A DNA stretch of 6,190 nt from Acidimicrobiia bacterium (GTDB taxonomy: Bacteria; Actinomycetota; Acidimicrobiia; Spongiisociales; SHLN01). The notes under the pieces were generated by a model. That model had not been told where the DNA came from and did not search any database. It worked only from the letters and a program-made list of their open reading frames with translations. Shown here in pieces: positions 1 to 4,744 of this stretch (positions are counted from its first letter, which is position 1; each line of letters begins with the position of its first letter). The translations under genes and the position numbers were made by a program. The DNA is taken from the NCBI GenBank assembly GCA_030623545.1, contig JAUXLW010000080.1:1-6190 (forward strand). The letters are read 5' to 3'.

Positions 1-241
1 CGTTGCGAGCCAACCCCTCGATAGTCGTCACCGAACTCCCGTCCGCCTGGACCGCCAACACCGTGCACGACTTCACCGCCGCGCCATCAAGGTGGACCGT
101 GCACGAGCCGCACTGACTCGTATCACAACCCACATTCGTGCCAGTAAGACCAACCTCATCACGGATCAAATCCACCAACAACATACGCGGTGGGACATCC
201 CGCACAAAACTCTTGCCGTTTACTTTGATTGATACTTCCAC
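1..241 (-). CDS. coxS: [2Fe-2S] small subunit of a CO dehydrogenase / xanthine dehydrogenase family molybdenum hydroxylase (3' end outside window)
   Basis: Only the first 80 codons are present; the gene runs off the left edge. The protein starts VEVSIKVNGKSF and has a plant-type ferredoxin fold with the motif GCDTSQCGSCTVHLDG (residues 38-53). Cys39, Cys44, Cys47 and Cys59 are the expected ligands of the first [2Fe-2S] cluster; the second, C-terminal cluster domain lies outside. In this family the small subunit passes electrons from the molybdopterin large subunit to the FAD subunit. The motif wording is closest to CoxS of aerobic CO dehydrogenases, but small subunits of other hydroxylases (xanthine, nicotinate, aldehyde) are similar, and the large subunit that would decide the substrate is not visible. 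The GTG start at 241 is chosen because GGAGGAG precedes it with good spacing. The frame stays open upstream to at least 520, but that part is Arg-rich and unlike the family. Confidence 0.85.
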   Translation of the reverse strand, partial: MEVSIKVNGKSFVRDVPPRMLLVDLIRDEVGLTGTNVGCDTSQCGSCTVHLDGAAVKSCTVLAVQADGSSVTTIEGLARN

Positions 242-245
242 TGCG

Positions 246-252
246 CTCCTCC
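246..252 (-). promoter_or_regulatory. Ribosome binding site deciding the GTG start of the coxS-like gene
   Basis: Read on the minus strand, GGAGGAG ends four bases before the GTG at 241. It is a strong match to the anti-Shine-Dalgarno sequence. It fixes the start although the same frame is open for a further 90 or so codons upstream. Confidence 0.7.
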
Positions 253-529
253 GTGTCGATCCTCGCACATGGACTCTAACCTTCAAGAGATGGGCAGGTC
301 GCCTCCGGGTGGTCCTCGCCCGAGACGACCCACACGGCGCAAGCCGTGTGGGTTTCCCTATCAAATGGCGAAACGTAACGGTTTTCAGGTTGAGCGGAGG
401 GCTTGGAGTTGACCGTCGGGTGGTCTGGGGGTTGGTGAAGTCGTAGCGGCGTAGACGTTGCAGTGTTCGTGGCCGGCGGGTGAGAGCCGGGTACCTGTTC
501 GTCTCCGATGTCGTGTCCATCGGCGAGGG
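251..529. other. Stretch without a recognisable gene, upstream of the coxS-like gene
   Basis: I see no convincing coding region on either strand. The minus frame from an ATG at 520 is open and in phase with the coxS-like gene, but its translation is Arg/Thr/Pro-rich, resembles no family I know and contains the hairpin at 328-353. It separates a transposase remnant from the start of the molybdenum hydroxylase operon, so it may be degraded mobile DNA plus the operon's promoter. I could not pick out a convincing -35/-10 pair. Confidence 0.4.
328..353. promoter_or_regulatory. Perfect 11-bp inverted repeat with 4-nt loop
   Basis: The arms ACCCACACGGC and GCCGTGTGGGT are exactly complementary around GCAA, a GNRA-type tetraloop when transcribed from the plus strand. 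A short TTTCCCTA follows on the plus side, which is weak for an intrinsic terminator. The repeat lies about 90 bases upstream of the coxS-like start. It could be a terminator for plus-strand transcription coming from the right-hand side of an old element, a leader structure or operator for the coxS-like gene, or a mobile-element end. The structure is certain; the role is not. Confidence 0.6.
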
Positions 530-790
530 GATGTCCACAGCCCGCACTTGTCGACCAAAAAGGACCAGCTGGTCGGGGTGTGGGCTGGGGCCAACAACGT
601 TGAACTCGCCTACATGCCCACCAACGCCTCGTGGCTGAACCGGATCGGAAGGCCAGTTCCAAGCCCTCCGCTGCTTCGCTCTCAACGACACCGACCACCA
701 ACAGAACTCGATGATCCGCCGCTACACCAGATGGCGTAACCACAACCCTGACAACGCTGAACTACGCGCGAACTCGCGAACGTTGCCTGA
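530..790 (+). pseudogene. IS630-family transposase, 3' remnant with two frameshifts
   Basis: From an Asp codon at 530 the translation gives SPHLSTKKDQLVGVWAGANN and then VELAYMPTNASWLNRI, the highly characteristic C-terminal block of IS630-type DDE transposases. An extra G near 647 then shifts the frame. Reading continues as EGQFQALRCFALNDTDH and SMIRRYTRWRNHNPDNAELR, where the Glu at 648-650 is the expected last catalytic residue of the DDE triad. A second shift near 773 leads to ANVA and a TGA at 788-790, which matches the usual family ending. Everything before the second Asp region (about two thirds of a normal transposase of 330-370 residues) is missing, so the element is dead. No terminal inverted repeats or TA duplication could be identified. 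It lies tail to tail with ccr, whose stop is only 24 bases away. Confidence 0.85.
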
Positions 791-813
791 CACGGCACAA
801 ACTGGCACCGGCG

Positions 814-2055
814 CTATCGGCGGCCGAGGCCTTGCTCGGGCGCGCCTACAAGAGCCGCCCGGTTGCCGAGGGTTCCAGGCTGCTGCTCCATCTCAAAGTG
901 GGCGAGGCCGATCTCCTCGAACGGGAACGTCTTGCCGAGGCACGGGTCGATATCGCCTGCGATGACGAGGTCGTTGTAGGCCGTGGCCTGCTCGTCGTTG
1001 GTCCCGTGGGAGCCCTGGAACCTCTTCTGGCGCACCCAGTGGTACCGGAGGTCGACCGTCGCCGAGTAGCCCGTCGTGCCTGCGCAAATCACGACCATGC
1101 CGCCGGGCTCGCAGGCGAAGATGCTCGTTGGGACGGTTGCTTCTCCGGGGTGCTCGAACACGATGTCGGGGTTGCGGCGCTCGCCGAGGACCTCCCAGAT
1201 CGCCTTGCCGAACGCTCTGGCGCTTGCCGTCCATTCCTTCTGGCCGGCAGCGTCCTCCCAGTGGGGGGGGACACCCCAGTGGTCGAACCGGCCACGATCG
1301 ATGTAGCCGACGGCGCCGAGTCGCTTGCAGAACTCACCGCGCTCGTCGCTGGAGACAACGGCGACGACCCGGGCACCGCGTCCGGTCGCGAGTTGGATGG
1401 CCTGGCTGCCGAGACCGCCGGATCCGCCCCAGACGAGAACCACGGAGTCCTCGCCGACGGTATGGCCCTCCCATCCAAAGAGCATGCGATAGGCAGTCGC
1501 ACCGACGAGGGTGGGTGCCGCGGCCTCCTCCCACGTGAGATGCGGCGCCTTAGGCAGCACCTGATGGTCCTGGGCGACGCAGAACTGGGCGAACGAGCCG
1601 AAGTTGGTGTCGTAACCCCAGATCGCAGCGGAAGGGGCGATCATCGGGTCACGACCCGGCTGGAGCCACGGATCGGCCGGGTCCCACCAACCGGGATGGG
1701 TGATGACCTCGTCACCGATCGCGACGCGGTCCACCGCCTCACCGACGGCGTACACGATGCCGGAGGTGTCGCTCCCACCGATGTGGAAGTCGTGGGGCTC
1801 ACCGCGTCTCTCGCGGAGAGCGATGACGTCGACAGGGATCCCCCTGGCTGCCCAGACATTATTGAAGTTGATCCCGGCAGCCATCACGGCGATGAGTACC
1901 TCGTTGGGTCGCAACTCTGGTACCGGGATCTCCTCGACCGCGAACGAGGTGCGGGGATCGCCGAACCGCTCCTGCCTGATCACCTGGGCGTACATCGTCG
2001 AGGGCACTTCGCCGAGAGGCGGAAGCGTTCCCACTGGAACAGGACTCGATGTCAC
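814..2055 (-). CDS. ccr: Crotonyl-CoA carboxylase/reductase
   Basis: A 413-residue medium-chain dehydrogenase/reductase that in this family reduces crotonyl-CoA with NADPH while adding CO2 to give (2S)-ethylmalonyl-CoA, either for the ethylmalonyl-CoA pathway or for polyketide extender units. The N-terminal catalytic domain has AAGINFNNVW (Asn65), followed by the long insert typical of Ccr and WGYDTNFGSFAQF (146-158). The nucleotide-binding loop GGSGGLG is at 210-216, then VFEHPGEAT (299-307), CAGTTGY (324-330) and QGSH (347-350). Compared from memory with Kitasatospora Ccr, Asn65, Tyr148 and His350 occupy the CO2-pocket positions N81, F170 and H365, while Asp149 replaces E171. The C-terminus APEQGLGRR is a normal family ending, and the protein is slightly shorter than the usual 430-450 residues. 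The GTG start at 2055 has a strong ribosome site. No pathway partner such as ethylmalonyl-CoA mutase is adjacent: a transposase remnant lies downstream and broken genes upstream, so the gene is probably monocistronic. Confidence 0.93.
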   Translation of the reverse strand: MTSSPVPVGTLPPLGEVPSTMYAQVIRQERFGDPRTSFAVEEIPVPELRPNEVLIAVMAAGINFNNVWAARGIPVDVIALRERRGEPHDFHIGGSDTSGIVYAVGEAVDRVAIGDEVITHPGWWDPADPWLQPGRDPMIAPSAAIWGYDTNFGSFAQFCVAQDHQVLPKAPHLTWEEAAAPTLVGATAYRMLFGWEGHTVGEDSVVLVWGGSGGLGSQAIQLATGRGARVVAVVSSDERGEFCKRLGAVGYIDRGRFDHWGVPPHWEDAAGQKEWTASARAFGKAIWEVLGERRNPDIVFEHPGEATVPTSIFACEPGGMVVICAGTTGYSATVDLRYHWVRQKRFQGSHGTNDEQATAYNDLVIAGDIDPCLGKTFPFEEIGLAHFEMEQQPGTLGNRAALVGAPEQGLGRR

Positions 2056-2060
2056 CGCTC

Positions 2061-2070
2061 TCCTCCCTCC
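2061..2070 (-). promoter_or_regulatory. Ribosome binding site of ccr
   Basis: The purine-rich stretch GGAGGGAGGA ends five bases before the GTG at 2055 on the minus strand and supports that start over the internal Met21. Confidence 0.65.
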
Positions 2071-2129
2071 GCTCGACGGCCGGTATTACGATGCTCCACG
2101 CTACCGCTTTCGGCGGAAAGTGTAACGTC

Positions 2130-2224
2130 CAGTCGGCCCTGCGTCCCGGCGCAGGAGGAGAGTTTCTTGAAGCTCGGAAGGCCGCGCAACGTGTCAAGTA
2201 GTCGTCGAGGATGGCGATTCTCAT
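2130..2224 (-). pseudogene. 5' stub of a D-isomer-specific 2-hydroxyacid dehydrogenase, frameshifted
   Basis: From an ATG at 2224 the minus strand encodes MRIAILDDY, the standard beginning of a group of D-2-hydroxyacid dehydrogenases. The next codons are out of frame. Shifting by one base, as if one C had been lost near 2196, gives DTLRGLPSFKKLS, which continues the family pattern closely. Similarity fades after about 30 codons, and the catalytic and NAD-binding domains (normally about 300 more residues) are absent, replaced by the region leading into ccr. It therefore looks like a truncated, decayed gene start left at a rearrangement junction. No clear ribosome site precedes the ATG. The family assignment rests on a short stretch recognised from memory. 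Confidence 0.5.
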
Positions 2225-2234
2225 TACATCTACC

Positions 2235-2539
2235 GATCTGACAGCGGCGATTGCGGAGTACAGATGCTGCGGCCGACCTGGAGAACCGTACTCACTGGTT
2301 GAGCTCGCACGTCCAGCATCGACGAGCACGGCCTCGTTGGCCCTCCCGGTCCACAGGGCGAGCCGGGCAACCTGGCATTCGCCGGACAGTCGTGTCCGGC
2401 AGGTGAGTTCGTTTCCGGATTCGATTCAGCCGGAGACATCATTCGCGGAGACCTCAGCTCCTGGTATCCCCATGCGGATGGCGACGGATTTGGCGACATC
2501 GCCGCCACGGCTGTGAGAGCCGCCAATCAACCGTCCGGC
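2235..2539 (+). pseudogene. Remnant of a collagen-like, calcium-repeat surface protein
   Basis: Three pieces in successive frames read as one protein. A Leu/Ala-rich stretch around 2235-2261 may be the end of a coiled coil. DAAADLENRTHWLSSHV follows from 2263. From about 2309 comes SSIDEHG, then a short G-X-Y collagen-like run (GPPGPQGEPG from 2339), AGQSCPAGEFVSGFDSAGD, and an Asp-rich loop HADGDGFGD at 2471-2497 that resembles thrombospondin-type calcium repeats. The order coiled coil, G-X-Y run, SCPAGE-type block, DGDGFGD recurs in secreted or lipid-anchored proteins of actinobacteria and environmental bacteria. There is a stop at 2300-2302 in the last frame, at least two frameshifts, no signal peptide, and no continuation of the Asp-rich repeats after about 2539. 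The gene is broken at both ends. Confidence 0.6.
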
Positions 2540-2658
2540 CACGCCACCCCGGAAACAGGAGAAAACACGAGGTCATCAGCAAGACGGCAAACCACGAAAA
2601 CCCCACACAGAGGTGCCCTGCGGAAATCAGGGGGGCACACAAGGAAGAGGCTCTCTCG
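2540..2658. other. Stretch between remnants, no recognisable gene
   Basis: Similarity to the collagen-like protein stops near 2539 and the tRNA fragment begins near 2659. Frames here are open on both strands, but none of the translations resembles a family I know, and no repeat or strong hairpin stands out. If the tRNA fragment marks an integration end, this is where the end of the element, possibly including the tail of an integrase gene, would lie. I could not recognise one. Confidence 0.35.
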
Positions 2659-2713
2659 AGATTTAGGATCTGGTGGGTTTTCCCCATTAGGGGTTCGAGT
2701 CCCTCCACCCGCA
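2659..2713 (+). other. 3' fragment of tRNA-Leu(TAG), probable attachment-site scar
   Basis: The segment reads as the 3' part of a class II tRNA. It has anticodon loop TTTAGGA (2662-2668, anticodon TAG at 2664-2666) and 3' anticodon strand TCTGG (2669-2673). The variable arm pairs TGGG with CCCA (2674-2686). The T arm has loop TTCGAGT (2694-2700), and the 3' acceptor strand is CACCCGC (2706-2712) with discriminator A2713. The following bases are CCT, so CCA is not encoded. The 5' acceptor strand GCGGGTG and the D arm are missing: the upstream sequence does not pair, and the 5' anticodon strand fits at four of five positions only. An A-C mismatch (2689/2705) in the T stem suggests drift. Fragments starting at the anticodon arm are what tyrosine-integrase insertion into a tRNA 3' end leaves behind. 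Confidence 0.75.
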
Positions 2714-2740
2714 CCTTCCTTTGAGCGAACAACACCCCGC

Positions 2741-3259
2741 CTACTCGAGGCCCAGCTCTCGCTCCTCCTCGACCCGGGGCTCGAGTTTTCGATCCTGGAT
2801 GGTGCGGACACAGGAATTCCAACGCAAGATGGAGAGGTCGTTGCCCGCGGGCCGAATAGCGGCCGCCCTCTCATACCAGTCCATCGCATCCCGGAAGCCT
2901 TCGTAAGCGAACCCCCGGGCCGGGCCCCGATTGAGAAATGCCCGCGCCTCACGCTCGGAGATGATCCCGGCGTAATAGGCACGCTGATACTCATCATCCA
3001 GCCCGTCCAGGTGCTCACGGGCGGCCCGGGGCGAGCTGACCGAACTGCTCTGCCCAAACTCATCGGTGAGCGCCAGGATGAGCGTCACAATCGCCCGCTG
3101 GTTGTCTGGCTCGACCGCCAGAATATCCCGGCATATGCTCTTCGCCAGAGCCGGCTGCTGGAGAAGCCGGTAATGCTCTGCCATTTCCACCGCGGCCGGA
3201 AGACCGTCCTGCGTGATCTCTTTGAGCTCGAAATCGTCCGGTTCTACCGACGCTTGCAT
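2741..3259 (-). CDS. TPR-like protein of unknown function, last gene of the frd cluster
   Basis: A 172-residue, acidic, probably soluble protein without signal peptide or membrane segment. Residues 24-57 (AVEMAEHYRLLQQPALAKSI and the stretch after it, ending EPDNQRA) look like a tetratricopeptide repeat, and residues near 120-137 (AMDWYERAAAIRP) look like a second helix pair. TPR folds usually mediate protein contacts; no catalytic motif is visible. The ATG at 3259 lies 12 bases after the frdD stop on the same strand, so it is probably co-transcribed and translated in a coupled way; no strong ribosome site is seen. The position suggests a link to fumarate reductase, for example assembly or stability, but that is inference from location only. 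I do not recognise a named family. The tRNA fragment begins 28 bases beyond its stop and no intrinsic terminator is visible. Confidence 0.75.
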   Translation of the reverse strand: MQASVEPDDFELKEITQDGLPAAVEMAEHYRLLQQPALAKSICRDILAVEPDNQRAIVTLILALTDEFGQSSSVSSPRAAREHLDGLDDEYQRAYYAGIISEREARAFLNRGPARGFAYEGFRDAMDWYERAAAIRPAGNDLSILRWNSCVRTIQDRKLEPRVEEERELGLE

Positions 3260-3271
3260 TACCAGGCCACT

Positions 3272-3628
3272 CTACAGTCGGAGGACGAACCACCCGCATA
3301 CGACGGTACCGATAGTCGCCAATCCATAGAAGAGCCATGCCCGCCGCCCCAGCCATGGAAGACCCAGATCCACCAGGGCATACCTGAAACGGTGAGCTCC
3401 GTGAAAGAGGCTCAGCGACACCAGCAGGAACAGGTAGGCACGGCCCAGGGGATGCCGCACAGCGTCGAGGAGCTCCTCCTCATCGAGCCAGTCGGCCGCC
3501 ACCGCGATGCTGGTCAAGAACACGGTCACCGGCATGAAAAACGCCGACATGACACCCCCGGCCGAAAACAGCAGCCACCACAGCGGCGTTGCCGGTCTGG
3601 ATTCGGCGGTCACTTCAACACCAGCCAT
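3272..3628 (-). CDS. frdD: Fumarate reductase membrane anchor subunit D
   Basis: A small hydrophobic protein of 118 residues (E. coli FrdD has 119). Three membrane helices are visible: about 16-44 (WWLLFSAGGVMSAFFMPVTV and onward), 64-87 (AYLFLLVSLSLFHGAHRFRY) and 98-117. The first helix with GGVMSAF and the second with LFHGAHR match the FrdD pattern. With FrdC it anchors the FrdAB head to the membrane and forms the quinone sites. The frame is open further upstream to 3745, but that part is the frdC gene in another frame. The ATG at 3628 overlaps the end of frdC by 19 bases. A GTG at 3613 would give a 4-base GTGA overlap and a 113-residue protein and is a real alternative. Translation is likely coupled to frdC. 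Confidence 0.87.
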   Translation of the reverse strand: MAGVEVTAESRPATPLWWLLFSAGGVMSAFFMPVTVFLTSIAVAADWLDEEELLDAVRHPLGRAYLFLLVSLSLFHGAHRFRYALVDLGLPWLGRRAWLFYGLATIGTVVCGWFVLRL

Positions 3629-3990
3629 GCCAGCACCGCCGACGCTACAGCCCACCCCAGGTAGTTGGCGCCGGCGATGAGCCGCGGGTCGACTTGTTCG
3701 TCGTCCCGCCAGAGCACCAACACCTTCGGGGTGAGATTGATCCACGTGATCGAATGAAACAAGAGAGCGGCCAACACGATCGCGTGCAGCACCAGGCCTA
3801 CCGGACTATCGAGAGCATCGAAGAGCCCTGAGAAGGAGCCGGGATCATCAGCCCGCCAGATCACCACCATGAGGAAAAGGGCATAGGCCACAACGAACAC
3901 GCTGGTGAGCTCACGGAGCATGAAGACCAGGTAGGTTCGCTTGCGCAGCCACCACATGGCCGGCAGCTTGCGAACGTAGTGCCTATCCAC
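3610..3990 (-). CDS. frdC: Fumarate reductase membrane anchor subunit C
   Basis: A 126-residue membrane protein (E. coli FrdC has 131) with helices near 28-46, 63-85 and 108-125. The motif FMLRE (23-27) corresponds to YMLRE in E. coli FrdC, whose Glu lies at a quinone site. His79 in LLFHSITW matches the conserved His of the second helix, and LTPKV follows as in the family. Its role is membrane anchoring of FrdAB and quinone exchange. As in the E. coli enzyme, the pattern suggests a heme-free type, but I cannot prove heme absence from sequence alone. The frame is open upstream to 4164, but those residues are low-complexity shadow of frdB. The GTG at 3990 overlaps the frdB stop by 8 bases and gives the normal family length. 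Met12 would be too short at the N-terminus. Confidence 0.88.
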   Translation of the reverse strand: MDRHYVRKLPAMWWLRKRTYLVFMLRELTSVFVVAYALFLMVVIWRADDPGSFSGLFDALDSPVGLVLHAIVLAALLFHSITWINLTPKVLVLWRDDEQVDPRLIAGANYLGWAVASAVLAWLVLK

Positions 3991-4744
3991 CGGGCAACAG
4001 CATCGACTTGACCCAATCGGTGGCGTACGAGAGCTTCGCCATCTGGATGGCGCCGGCCGGATCGACCTCCTTGGGGCACACCCGGGTGCAGTCGCCAACG
4101 TACGTGCACTCCCAGATACCTTCATGACTGGTGACGACGTTCGCTCGTTCGGCCTTGCCTCCATCGCGTGAATCGAGGTTGTAGCGCTGGGCCAGCGCCA
4201 GCGCCGCCGGGCCGATGAAGGTCTCGTCGAGCCCGTAGACGGGGCACGCTGAATAGCACAGCATGCAGTTGATGCACATGCTGAACCGCTTGTAGGCCGC
4301 CAGTTGCGCCGGCGACTGTAGAAACTCGCCTTCTTCGATCGGCTTGGGGTCGGCGGGCACCAACCACGGCTTCACGGTGGGCAGTTTGTCCATGAAGTCT
4401 TCCATGTTGATCACGAGGTCACGAGCAACCGGGAAGTGGGCGAGCGGTTCTATGCGAATGGGCTCGGGGTGAAACTCGTTCACAAAAGTCTCGCAGGTGA
4501 GCCGTGGCTCACCGTTGACCATCATGCCGCAGCTGCCGCACACGCCCATCCGGCACGCCCACCGGAAGCTCAAGGTGGCGTCGACCTCTGCCTTGATGTG
4601 GTTGAGAGCGTCAAGCACCACATCGTCGTCCCGATATGGAATCTCGTAGCGCTGAAAGCGCGGCTCGGTTTCCTCGTCGGGGAGAAAACGGAAAACATCC
4701 ATCACCACCGGTCGACCCGACAGGTCCGAATCAGTCGGTGCCAT
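3983..4744 (-). CDS. frdB: Fumarate reductase iron-sulfur subunit
   Basis: A 253-residue protein carrying three iron-sulfur clusters that move electrons between membrane quinol and the FrdA flavin. The N-terminal ferredoxin domain has CRMGVCGSCG and LTC, giving Cys64, Cys69, Cys72 and Cys84 for the [2Fe-2S] cluster. The C-terminal domain has CINCMLCYSACPVYG (157-171) and CTYVGDCTRVCPKEVDP (213-229). By comparison with E. coli FrdB, Cys157, Cys160, Cys163 and Cys223 bind [4Fe-4S], and Cys167, Cys213 and Cys219 bind [3Fe-4S]. All ligands are present. The ATG at 4744 overlaps the end of frdA by 14 bases. A second ATG at 4702 (MDVFRFLPDEE) is possible and would trim 14 residues. SdhB is related, but the frdC and frdD neighbours and gene order support FrdB. 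Confidence 0.95.
   Translation of the reverse strand: MAPTDSDLSGRPVVMDVFRFLPDEETEPRFQRYEIPYRDDDVVLDALNHIKAEVDATLSFRWACRMGVCGSCGMMVNGEPRLTCETFVNEFHPEPIRIEPLAHFPVARDLVINMEDFMDKLPTVKPWLVPADPKPIEEGEFLQSPAQLAAYKRFSMCINCMLCYSACPVYGLDETFIGPAALALAQRYNLDSRDGGKAERANVVTSHEGIWECTYVGDCTRVCPKEVDPAGAIQMAKLSYATDWVKSMLLPGG

Noticed and set aside
276..743. Minus-strand open frame of 155 codons across the IS remnant and leader region
   Set aside because: It is antisense to the clear transposase block and crosses the hairpin; its translation resembles nothing known to me.
2138..2155. 6-bp inverted repeat CCTGCG/CGCAGG upstream of ccr
   Set aside because: The stem is short for GC-rich DNA and has no accompanying regulatory signature; chance is likely.
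832..2241. Long plus-strand open frame of 469 codons opposite ccr
   Set aside because: It is antisense to a strongly conserved Ccr, shows no family motif, and arises from high GC at third codon positions.
2381..2400. Perfect 8-bp inverted repeat with GTCG loop
   Set aside because: It coincides with codons of the AGQSCPAG block of the broken surface protein, so coding constraint explains it well enough. No terminator T tract follows.
2513..3664. Plus-strand open frame of 383 codons
   Set aside because: It runs through the surface-protein remnant, the tRNA fragment and then antisense to the TPR gene and frdD. Its translation has no coherent family similarity beyond the first few residues, which belong to the remnant.
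3272..3745. Longer frdD start giving 157 residues
   Set aside because: The extra 39 residues overlap frdC in another frame, are Arg/Pro-rich and absent from FrdD proteins.
3610..4164. Longer frdC start giving 184 residues
   Set aside because: The extra 58 residues overlap frdB, look like frame shadow, and make the protein far longer than the family.
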